DNA from: Dactylellina haptotyla
Taxonomy: Eukaryota > Ascomycota > Orbiliomycetes > Orbiliales > Orbiliaceae
Assembly: GCA_031310005.1 (NCBI GenBank)
Contig: CM062387.1
Span: forward strand, 558,001 to 622,000
Reading direction: 5' to 3'
DNA length: 64,000 nucleotides
The translations under genes and the position numbers were made by a program. Numbering within the stretch: the stretch's first letter is position 1; every line of letters starts with the position of its first letter. The notes beneath the pieces are model-generated. The model saw only the letters and a program-made list of their open reading frames with translations, ran no database searches and was not told where the DNA came from. Below are positions 1 through 9,787 of this stretch, one piece after another.

Positions 1-699
1 TTTGGACAGTGGAAACTCTTCATCGTATGCTAGCCGGTATCTTCTCACACAGTTAGACTGGGCGACGTGAGAATAGAGCTCACGAATTAAACTGTCTTCG
101 GGTTCAAATATAAGGCTAGAATATATTTGCAGTGGAGCTCGATCAAGTGGTAAACGGCGTGAGGTCATGAACTTTTCGCTTGCGGAGACTAGTTGTGAAA
201 GAGCGGCATTTTCACTTCCCTAGCAGTACCCAAGTGCCGTAGATCAGTAAGTCGTTCCGAATATTAGTTTCGTAGATTATCTATTAAATACCTTCACCCA
301 GGAGCTCAAGGTTCGTATGCCATCGAATGAATACCTGTAGCCATCCAAAATGCCCATGACTTCGAGCCAGTGCAATAGGTGCCGTGAAAGAAAGCCATAA
401 AGCCTCTGCTCATCCTCTTCTCTACACCTACGCCGAGTGCCTTCGAGATGAGATGTCCAGTACAAACTGGCATACCTCAAATCAGGCGATATTCGATCTT
501 CTCTAACATTTGCGAGTATTTCGGCATTCGTAACCGTGCGGCCAGCTAGATCGCAGATGTTTTCTCTCAGATTCTGCTCTAAGAAATTAAGGCAGTGCAA
601 AAACATATGTCTATGAGCTAGATCTGGGTCATCCCAGAAACCCAAAAGCTCCATCCAATCCTTATTTCCCGGGAGGGTGAAACTCAATACGACTCTCAA
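1..699 (-). pseudogene. NACHT-WD (NLR/STAND-like) protein fragment, 5'-truncated, runs off left edge
   Basis: The minus-strand reading matches the linker between the NACHT and WD40 parts of fungal HET-E/NWD-type STAND proteins. Landmarks are the AHRHMFLHCL and NLRENICDL segments, the PDLRYASLYW segment and the HLLHWLEVMG segment. A likely 72-bp phase-0 intron (220-291, GTATTT...CTGCTAG) leads into a second exon (219 down to 1) with the family's next conserved block, around APLQIYSSLIFEPEDS. That block normally precedes the WD40 repeats, which would lie beyond the window edge. No P-loop or NACHT domain lies upstream; the open frame instead fades out around 700-730 beside the F-box-like gene. 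These proteins act in non-self recognition and regulated cell death; this copy lacks its N-terminal half. It could also be the 3' part of a fusion with the neighbour. Identity is fairly sure, status less so. Confidence 0.65.
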
Positions 700-718
700 A
701 CGAGACCCATCAATGACT

Positions 719-1597
719 TCATAGGACTCTATTGAGCCGAAAAAAGGAGTGGGCCTTACCCGATGAAAAGACGATTTTTTCCCGGTTGCTAGAAGATAGA
801 ATCAGTATATCACCCCCAATAACTAGTTCCGTTGTTGTTGTGTGTGTGCTGTTTCTCGTCATGAAAATAAACCCACCTTGCCTCAATAAATCCATCCAGG
901 CTGTTATCAAGTCGCCAACTGTTACCGAATTCGATCCTGTTGAACCCGTGCAATAATTGACGCTTTCTTTATAGTTGCCGCCGTCCTGCTCTCCTTCTTC
1001 TCGCTTTCTTTTCTGTCTTTTTATATCCTCATCTCTTTTATTGATAATGATGGATGAGTTGAGAAGCGGCGAGCGGACGGTCAACGAACTGACAGGAGGG
1101 CTAGTCGCATTGTCGGTGCTGGACCCAAGGTCGAAACGAGCGCAATAAAATTCCCAATTTTCAAGTGCGAGATCTCGATCCTCGAGGGCTGATGACATGA
1201 CACCACTTGGATTTCCATGACATCCCAAGCGCTGAACGATCGGATGGATTGATGTTTTTTCAGATATGAGCCTATCAGTGGTATATCGCTCAATATCTCC
1301 ATTAGGGAGTATTTCTCGGAAAAGCTGCCTAAGGATATGCCGCGATTTCGTATTGCGGATTATCAAATTGAATGTTTGACAAGTCCGAATGACACGAATT
1401 AGGAGATCGCGGTAATCCAGATGTTCGAAAACTTTCTCCCAAAGCGCCGGGGTGAGGCCGTTGAACAAGTTACCGAACAGAAGGTATGTGTGCTTATTCA
1501 GAGGTCTTATGGACCTTTGGATCGTTATGAAATCGCCTTTCGTAATCTTGTCCCACAGCTCCCTGGGGAGTTCTGATCTAGCTGGAATAGCTTCCAT
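719..1597 (-). CDS. F-box-like protein
   Basis: This is a 292-residue single open frame starting at a real ATG. It has two F-box-like helical starts, ELPRELWDKITKG near residues 9-21 and LTPALWEKVFEHLDYRDLL near residue 48. A charged, low-complexity middle (KRQKRKREEGEQ) and a C-terminal segment VTVGDLITAWMDLLR follow, the latter a pattern common at the end of fungal F-box-like proteins. F-box proteins usually link substrates to SCF ubiquitin ligases, but these divergent fungal members have no assigned substrates. A good donor (GGTAAGG, near 759) lies 40 bp before the stop, so the true 3' end may be spliced and differ from the last 13 codons. The next reading frame downstream belongs to the NLR-like fragment. 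Confidence 0.6.
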   Translation of the reverse strand: MEAIPARSELPRELWDKITKGDFITIQRSIRPLNKHTYLLFGNLFNGLTPALWEKVFEHLDYRDLLIRVIRTCQTFNLIIRNTKSRHILRQLFREILPNGDIERYTTDRLISEKTSIHPIVQRLGCHGNPSGVMSSALEDRDLALENWEFYCARFDLGSSTDNATSPPVSSLTVRSPLLNSSIIINKRDEDIKRQKRKREEGEQDGGNYKESVNYCTGSTGSNSVTVGDLITAWMDLLRQGGFIFMTRNSTHTTTTELVIGGDILILSSSNREKIVFSSGKAHSFFRLNRVL

Positions 1598-1647
1598 GAG
1601 GCTAGCACCGGTGTTGGCCTGGACGCGAGCACCGTATTCGGGGCGTG

Positions 1648-1684
1648 ATTATCCCACGCGCAACGTTCTCAAGCGTGGGATAAT
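1648..1684. repeat. 12-bp perfect inverted repeat upstream of F-box-like gene
   Basis: attatcccacgc at 1648-1659 pairs perfectly with 1673-1684 across a 13-nt loop. The arms extend imperfectly by a few more bases. It lies 50-90 bp upstream of the start codon of the minus-strand gene ending at 1597, so it could be a leader hairpin or a dimeric factor site. Confidence 0.6.
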
Positions 1685-3145
1685 AACGTCTCGAAGTGCT
1701 AGCATGAAGCTTTTATCTCCGTGCGCGCGGATAGCGGTAAATTTGTCTCTGAACTATACCGAGGTTTGTAGATTCTCCGGGAGTTGGCCGACAGCTTGGA
1801 TCCTTTCTTTAGGTTGCATATGGTAACAATATCTTCCGTAACAGGCTATTACTCCACCACACGTTGGCACATCATAGAACAACACAATATTTAAACACGT
1901 AGACGGTGATATTGATCGGTGTTCCAACGGCACTAGCTGCTGAGTTTGATCCCAGGAGGCAATGGTTATTGGAAGTAGAGATCGATCACTCTGTTAAGAG
2001 CCACTCTTCTCGGTGATGATTTGCTATCGGCTTTTTTATTCCGCTTTGTAAAAACAGAGAGGGCCCAAATAGGACTCACTAGATTCGATTCGCGCCTCGC
2101 TCTGCCTTTATGTTTCGTTCAGGTGTTGTCGGCCACTGGAAACCCTGATGCTGGCAAATGGATTTATTAATGAACTTACTTCGAAAGTCGCTCAAAAAAC
2201 AGATAAGAATAAAAATAAAAGATGCAACGTTACATAGTATGAAATTGGAGTTCTTCCTAGAGCTTGCGAGGTAGGATGATGATCTCGATACCCCTTGCAT
2301 CGGTCTCTTAGCCAATACAAATTCCGAGTAGAAGAAACAGGATTCTTCGAATTTGTTTAAAATTCAAAGTACTTCCATAAAACCTCAACGGTAGTTATTG
2401 TATCTAGTTATACCCGGCCTGTTGCCCGCTACATATGCATATGCCGTGTGTTACATGCACGTTGAGGCGACCTGGTACCCCTCGCTTAGAATCCGTCTTG
2501 TCACCTGACAGGGGGACAAAACGGGTAATTGGAAATGATAATAATCTTGAAATAGAATGGTAATTGTCCTTCCTTTCTCGCGAAACCAGGGTACTCCAAA
2601 GCGTGTGGCGCCATATCACAGCTGCTCAGAACAACCCTTCTAATCGCGACAGGTAGGTGCCATTCGCTCCCCGCAAACTCTATCGCTAGATTGGTAGGTC
2701 CTTAAGTGGTTTTTTTCTAGCTGAGATATTTGTTCGCTAGTACCTAGGTATGCTAACCGGTATCCTTAAGGTCGAAAAGCTTGTTCCTTGTGTCAGATAT
2801 CGGAATCGATTCGACCCAAGCAGGCCGGGGATGAACCGACTAGGCTATCTATCTCCAGTTTCCAAACACTCGGCAGGGGGTTGCACAAACCAGGAACGTG
2901 TCAGTGATGCTTTCAAAACTTAGAACCAATACGGCATGCGGTCTTAAGATAACCTGATATCCGATCCACAAGCTCCTGGCTGTCTTCAAAGCTTCCGAGT
3001 ATATATGTGGGCGGTCGCGCCTTTGCAATTGCTTTATTCTCTCCATATCAAACCACATATTCGGCAATCTGCATTCAATACCTAACATACATACCCATTA
3101 AAACTATACCATTCGCTCATATCAACTTCGAACACCTAAATCAAA
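1685..3145. other. Intergenic, no gene recognised
   Basis: Only short unconvincing frames are present. A TATA-like tatatatg near 3000 lies about 145 bp upstream of the Cys-rich gene and is its likely core promoter. Confidence 0.5.
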
Positions 3146-3782
3146 ATGAAGAGCACGCTCATTATCGTTCTTATGGCTACTTTGGCCGCCGCTATCCCAG
3201 CAGTTAGTGTTATAATAGATGATTTGTTTCGACAGAATCCAGCTAATTCGAGTTATTCAAAGACCCCAAAGCCAGAAACCTGTAACTTTACCGTTCACCC
3301 ACCCATTGAATGCTCTGCTGGTAAGACTTGCATCGCGGATCCAAAGGCTCCAGTTGGCTGCGCTGGCTGCCCCGGTATTTGCGTTACCGCACCGGCTCCC
3401 CAGGTAAGATTTCTAACCGAGTATTCCTAACTGCCTAAGTTGTTGACAAAGGATAATTTACTCTAGCCCAAGAAGTGCAACATGACTGTTTGGCCACCAC
3501 AAAACTGCCCTGCAGGCTTCAACTGCGAGAGAGATCCAAAGTCGCCACCAATGTGTGCTGGTTGCCCTGGAATCTGCGTCGCTGCTCCTCCTGTAAGTTT
3601 AGCTGCCCAATGCCCTGCAAGTAAAAAATTCGAAAATGCTCACAAAGACTTGGATATAGCCTAAGAAGTGCAACTATACCGTCTGGCCACCAATTCGTTG
3701 CGACGAAGGACTCCAGTGCATCAAGGACCCCCAGTCGCCACCCCTCTGCGCTGGGTGCCCTGGAATCTGCATCCCTAAATAA
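3146..3782 (+). CDS. Secreted Cys-rich protein with three repeats, one per exon
   Basis: There are three exons (3146-3403, 3467-3592, 3660-3782) separated by 63- and 67-bp introns, both phase 0 with GTAAG donors. The product has 168 residues. Residues 1-17 form a hydrophobic signal peptide. Each exon then carries one 34-35-residue module of the form C-N-x-T-V-x-P-P ... C ... C-x(3)-D-P-(K/Q)-(A/S)-P ... C-A-G-C-P-G-I-C with six cysteines, so 18 cysteines in all. Modules 2 and 3 start with an identical PKKCN at the splice junction. Small size, secretion and even cysteine number suggest an extracellular disulfide-rich protein such as an effector or surface protein. Similar CxGIC-type proteins occur in many ascomycetes without known function. 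The structure looks intact; the function is unknown. Confidence 0.85.
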
Positions 3783-4740
3783 CTGACAACACCATTCAGC
3801 ATGTAAATACGTAGCGCACCAGTTCTTCGGATCTGCCAAAAGTTGCGATTTTCCACATTGTATATACATTAAAAAAACGAAAGAAACATATCCTGAGTAC
3901 ACAAGTAGGGGCTAGCTTTTGCGATCATTGGTCGTGTTATGCACTGTATAGCAGGAGAGCACCCTCTGCGCTGTTATAGCGTAAAATATGCACAAAGTGA
4001 TACCAAACAGATGAACAAGTAATATATATATATACCTATTAAATATACTCGCCTTTCAAATTTTAACGCCGATTCAGGCCGTACCAGCTCAGAGTGGGAA
4101 ATATATCAGCTCGGGGTTAATATTTTGAAATTGTTTAGAGTATGGACCGTAGAGTCGAGTCGGTAGGTTCGCTCTGTAGCTACGACCTGTGTGTTGATTC
4201 TTGGTGTACTAAATGGGACGGCCGTGTTCCGGGGAAACAATAAAATTGCCTACTTTGGTATAGCCCGATATCTAAAATATCCTAATTTGTCCTGTCACCA
4301 ATCACATCCCAACGTTACGAGTATTATGACTCAACCACGAACTAAATATTCGAGGCTGGAATTTCAACTTAAGCCGAACTCACCATCTTCAATACTACCC
4401 GAAGAATACTTTCTGTCATTAAACGAAAACCCGTGAATGGTAGGGTAGACGGAGAAAGAGACGTCGACCGAGTAAGAGACGTTTGTAAGAGTAGCATCAT
4501 CGTAGAGCGCGAGCGACAAAGAATTTCAAGAATCACGCTTCTTCCGATTGGTCGATAAGGTAGACAGGTTTTCAAACTCCGAAAATGGAAGAAATTTCAC
4601 AGGTCCGAGAATGTCGGTAAGTTGATTAAATGCAAGACTGTTTCCACTAGCTATCTCCTTTGCGAGTGGCTGATTCTGCTTCGTAACTTCTCAAATAGAG
4701 GCCAATACTTACCCGTTCGTGTGTTATAAATAGGCTACTG
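3783..4740. other. Intergenic, AT-rich
   Basis: It contains a short TA dinucleotide run near 4021-4034 and no supported gene. Confidence 0.5.
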
Positions 4741-6089
4741 ATGTTGCCCCAGGAACTGCAGCAACAAATATACGAAGATGTCATAACGTATGCGCCAAAC
4801 TTTATTTATCAGTCGGAGGTCCAAAGTGAAGAAGCGAGAAGAGACTATGGGGTTCGGCAAAGAGGAACTAGAGAGTACAAATTAGACCTCTACGCGTTCC
4901 GAAGGAAAAAAGGGGTAAGCCGACACAATAGTCGATTCCTGTAAGCCTTGTACTAATTAAGGGACTACGCCGCTGAGGTCTGAAGCCATGTGGAATTACA
5001 TACGAAATACCAACTACCCCGATTTTTCTTGACCACCAGGACACCAGTACTGTGAACTTGTTACTCGTCAGCAAAGCATTCAGCTCAGATATTAAGGTAT
5101 CGGCAAGTCTAATCCGACGGAGAATTGTAACTCTCTTAGATAACTGCCTTGTCGGGACAAAATCCTACAATAAGACGTTCGCCTGGGCTAAAGTCACGCC
5201 AGCCGTTTTGGAAGTCATCAATTATAGTCGTCATATTTTTGCTGGCTATGCTCGCAATTCAACTGCGACGGCCATTTCACTTCCACGACTTATCCGTGAA
5301 AACATCAGCAGCATTTTCGTCACGGCTTTCAACACCAGTCCAAATTGCCCCCGCAGCTGGGCTTGCCTTCGATCACACAATAGCTACGGCTATCACCCTT
5401 TGATTAAGTTTATACGCATGTTTCCGCGCGTTGAGACCGTTGCGGTGGCTGTTGGACCTAATGGGGTTCTGGAGACAGGGGTCGCACGTGAGGAAGTTTA
5501 TTTCCATAGCTTTGCTGAATATTTGTTTGAGAACAGTACTACTCTGAAGAATTTGGAACTCGTGTTCAGAGATGAAATGAATCCCGGGATAACAAAACTT
5601 TACCAATGGCGGGCATTTTGCGTTGGCAAGCGCGCGGACGATGTGGCTCTTAGTTGGCGCGGCAGGAGTATTTACGCTTTCACTAGTCACTGGATGCCTA
5701 AGAGAGTATCCGATCAGGAATTGGAAGATAGGGGAAGGTATTGGACGGGCTATGAGCATGTTAATGATCTCTATCAGCATAGTTTGGCTGAAGGTACCGT
5801 TTGGAGAATCTCTCGGGATAGAGATGAAGAAGAAGCAGGTACCGAGCATAAGACCGCCTATTTTTCCTCTATATTGGAAGAGTTATTTCTAGTATCATCT
5901 AGTCCTGCGCCTGATTCTCATCAAGCGCAGAACCCTGCTATAAGACTCGCCAATGGGCGTAGGAGGGAAGTTACGGCGGAACACGAACCATCAGCTCCAA
6001 CTAGGCGCAGAGACCTAGAAAATAGAACAACAAGATTAGGGGCTATCTCGAAAATTTTACAGCAAATAGGGATAATTTCGAAGGGATGA
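4741..6089 (+). CDS. F-box-like protein, two exons
   Basis: Exon 1 is 4741-4914 and opens with MLPQELQQQIYEDVI, a typical fungal F-box-like first helix. A 125-bp intron (GTAAGC ... CCAG) leads in phase 0 to exon 2 at 5040-6089, which opens DTSTVNLLLVSKAF, the second half of the F-box-like motif. The product is about 407 residues. The middle (near LIKFIRMFPRVETVAV) resembles the leucine-rich ligand-binding part of such proteins. The C-terminal 80 residues are charged and arginine-rich. No partner is known. The exon 2 start was chosen because it keeps phase and restores the motif; nearby alternative acceptors break the frame. Confidence 0.7.
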
Positions 6090-7095
6090 TATTTGACGAG
6101 AAGTTTTGCCATACTGAGTGGAAGAAAGTATAGCTTGAGCAATCCAATCGCTCATTAAGCCCTAGGTGTCCTAGGATATTCAACACTAGAAGCAATATTA
6201 ATCCAATCCATGGCGTCCTGTCTAGCACAGGACGAAGGGAGCTAATAACGCATGGCGCTTTTCTTCCGGGGCCGAAAATTTCAGTGCTCCAAGTGTGTGT
6301 AAGCAACTTCGAGCACAGCGTCGACCTGGAGCATCTGGTGTTGCATTTTGATTCTGCAACGCATCGAGAGTATCGGGGTGCCTTGGTCGCTGCCTTGATG
6401 TCAATTGACAGGCACTGCACTAAGTTCTTCCACGCTAGATAATTTACCTTTTAGGCTATTCGTACAACAAGCATTAAATTTTAACTTCAAGCCTTTAGCG
6501 CCTTCGTTCAGATAAAGGATCGTATATAGAGATTCGGAAGTGATAGATTGCAATTGATGCCACCTCCTTCGTTGTGGAAACAGAACAACCCCAAATACGA
6601 GGTTCGCGTAGCCATTGTACAAAAGCAATCGGAAGCACCTCTCCGTAAAATCTACCCTGTATTCTTAAAACGAGATGATATGTTGCTGAAACTTTCCGCC
6701 ATTGTCCAACTATGAGTGGAGAAAGAGTCGCAAAATGCCGGCTTACAGGCATCTGGAAGCCCCAGTCGATAGGTCCTTGTAAATTGTCATGAGTTAGTTA
6801 CTTTTTCATAGATAGCAACGTACATGAAATAGTACGGGGATGACGATGCGCCTGTTTGGAAGCCTCACCGGATCCAATGCATCCGTTACTCTGCGGGTTC
6901 TGAGATGGTCTCGTCGAAAGTTAGACGTCCTTAATTAAGTTTCAAAGTGGCGCTTGCTGACTAAAGGTGTCTTACTGAGATCATAGAATGGAAATTTATA
7001 AGATGTTAACCTCCCAAAATTGGCGGTTGATGTATCCCGACTACTTTGAATATCTACTCAATAGCAGACCCTGCCACTCGGGGGCCTATTTCGAG
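6090..7095. other. Intergenic, no gene recognised
   Basis: Several short minus-strand frames overlap between 6043 and 6752, but none shows a domain or plausible exon structure. A decayed gene is possible. Confidence 0.4.
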
Positions 7096-9399
7096 ATGAC
7101 TCCACATACCCGAGTTCCAGCAATTTTTGTACTTGCATTGTTATATTTTCTAAGTGCTATTAATGCAGCCACTACGAATCCAAGAAATCAGGTTAATCTT
7201 ACTTTATCAATATTAGTTGACAATGATCTTTATGGTATTTTGAAATTGTCCCGATAATCAACGAATACAAAATGCTAACAAGTTGTAGCCGAAGATTCGC
7301 TCAAAATTAGTACCGCAATCCTTGTAGAGTCTACGCACTCGTGGGCGGATGCGCCTATCGCATGTAATTTGATCGGCGAGAAGCTGTGGTCTCTAAGCTC
7401 CAATGGGCCTTTCAATGCTGGTCTCGCCAACACCATCACTCACCAGATATATCTCAATAAATTCCGTAGCTCCCAGTTCTTCTGGATTGATTCTCCTTCG
7501 TGTACAGCCATTGAAGCCATTGGCACAACGCACATTGTCGACTGCCACAAGCGCCTTCCAGTACTATGCACAAACTCTGCATCATTGGGAAGTACAACTT
7601 CACGCGATACATCGTCACGATGGCAGGTTTCCCGCCAAGTCGGCTCTTCGGAGCAAGTTGTGATTGGTTATCGAGATAGAAGTGCTTTTAGGTTCTACGG
7701 TCTCCGTTATGCTACTAACACGGAAAGATTCAAGCAGTCAGCCCTGAATACCTTTGGTGGTAGTACGGATGTGTCTGCCATCGACTATCCTCCTATTTGT
7801 ATACAAAATTTTGGTGGTTTCGGGACTATTTCGGGAGTCGAGGATTGCTTATTTCTGAATATTTGGTAGACTCTTTCCTCCAGCTGATAAAGAATTGCTT
7901 TTGAGGACCAACTGACTAGTCAAGTATTAAGGACTCCATATTTGCCGGGAAAAGCTGCAAATATAAAACATTTGAAACCAGTTCTCTTTTGGATTCACGG
8001 CGGTAGCTTGACACAAGGGTCTGCCAACGAACCAGTTTCCGATGGTGGGAACCTGGCATCGCGTGGAGATCTCGTTTTTGTTGCCATCAATTATCGCTTG
8101 GGCAATTTCGGCTGGCTTGGTGTGAATCCCGAAGGCGATCCGAACGGTGAGGGTACCGGTAACTACGGACTTGGTGACATGCTTACTGCGTTGAAATGGG
8201 TTAAGCAGAATATCAGATACTTTGGTGGCGACGCCTCACGCATCACTATCATGGGAGAATCTGCAGGTGCTCTCGCGGTACGAGCACTTTTGGCTTCGAA
8301 AAAAACGAAGGGGCTTATATCTGGGGCCATTCACCAGTCAGGACCTGCGGCATTATTGCCGAATAAAACTGATTCTGAATATCCCACTATATCCGAGTCT
8401 ATTAAGAATACCGGCGGCGCTATTTTATCAATACTTGGTTGCGGAAATCTCAGTTCTCAAGCTACTTTGAATTGTCTTCGAGAAGTGGATGGAACGACTA
8501 TTGCGTTGGGCGCCTACGTTGGGTGAGCTGCATTGAAGCTTTTGCGTACCAAATTCTGACATGATCGCGAAATTAACACCATTTCGTTTAGCTACCCAGT
8601 AATCGATCACCTTTATCTCGACGGCAACCTGGGAGTAGATGGTAAAGGCTACGTGACTAAGGTTCCTGTTATGACTGGGATCATACGAGACGAGCTGGCC
8701 ATCTTCAATGCTGGTCTATACGGGATTAATAACGTAGTTGACTATCTTGATATGATGACACCTCTTCTCACAGGGGCGAACCTTACGTACTTAGCTAATA
8801 GTCCAGCGTTCCAACTGCCGCCTGACGTCCCACTCGAGGAGTCGGTATTCAATGTCACAACACGCATCCTTACAGACTACGGGTTCACTTGTCTGACCTG
8901 GGCGACTGCATATTCACTCGAGAGTCGCGGCTTATCTCCGGCTGTCTACGTTTATAATTTCAATCGAACTTATCAACCTAGCATATGGACGTACCCTCTC
9001 TGTAGCCCCCCGATTACTACAGAAAAGCCACTGGGAGACTTTGACGGCGAATACTATAAGTGTCATGGAGGGGATGCGTACATCGTATTTGGTAACACGA
9101 AATATGCGGGAGAAAATGACCGGGATGGGCTGGATATACCATTTTCACAGTATATTATTGATTTGTGGTCTGCTTTTACCTGGACTGGCAACCCGAATCC
9201 TGATGTTGGACTTCTCAAAGCGAGAGGGTTCAGCAACACACTCGATCGAGTGGCAAAAACAGGTACCTGGGAGAAACTGAGTAAGCGTAATAACAGTTGG
9301 ACAGTGAGGTTCTTGCAGTGGAACGCGCATCAAACAGGATTTACTGAAATTGAACAGTGTGAGGCTGCGGGGTTTTCGCTAAATTACTACGAGAGATGA
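7096..9399 (+). CDS. Secreted type-B carboxylesterase with C-type-lectin-like N-terminal domain
   Basis: There are four exons: 7096-7234, 7289-7865, 7932-8522 and 8592-9399, giving about 704 residues. The ATG at 7096 is preferred over an upstream in-frame one at 6988 because it directly begins a signal peptide (VPAIFVLALLYFLSAINA). Residues about 48-145 look like a C-type-lectin-like domain: SWADAPIAC, then GEKLWS, FFWID, CTAIEAIG and LPVLC, with cysteines near 72, 118, 132 and 140. The carboxylesterase fold follows: EDCLFLNIW, the oxyanion loop FWIHGGS, nucleophile elbow GESAG (Ser about 349) and a His in CHGGDAYIVFG. It should hydrolyse extracellular carboxylic esters; the substrate is unknown. 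The intron 2 acceptor at 7931 was chosen because it restores the family motif NIWTPYLP. The gene looks intact. Confidence 0.85.
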
Positions 9400-9787
9400 C
9401 AATCAGTTGATGATCTGGGGTCAAGCTTGTATGGAGAAGGCCGAAAGAGAAAAGAGCTAGGCTAACATATTATTGAACTTTAAAGAGTGAATATAGAATT
9501 TGGGGTTTCCAAGACTACCGTGCTGGATTTTATTTGATACAAGAGCTTTATCTGAATTTATCTCCATGCTTCAAGCTTCGTACTCAATTTCGGTAGCATG
9601 TCATGAAAATGGCCACGCTAATATATTCAGATGCACCAACCTAAGCCTTTATAGTGTCTCTTTTCGTGACCACCCACTCACTACCATTCACCAATCGAGG
9701 TCCAAAAAGTTGGAAATTCGAGCAATTTTTTCGTATAGCATATCAGAATAAGTTTGAGAAGACCGTTAAACTACAAATTGAATGTTC
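9400..9787. other. Convergent intergenic spacer
   Basis: This is the shared 3' region of the esterase gene (plus) and the membrane protein gene (minus). No gene or clear signal is seen. Confidence 0.5.

Noticed and set aside
719-760. 31-nt GT-AG segment joining the F-box-like frame to the NLR-like frame
   Set aside because: Phases fit, but 31 nt is below the usual minimum for a fungal intron.
5373-5849. 158-codon minus-strand frame
   Set aside because: Antisense shadow of the F-box-like gene 4741-6089.
6988-7095. Earlier in-frame ATG for the carboxylesterase
   Set aside because: It would bury the signal peptide 36 residues inside the protein; the ATG at 7096 starts it directly.
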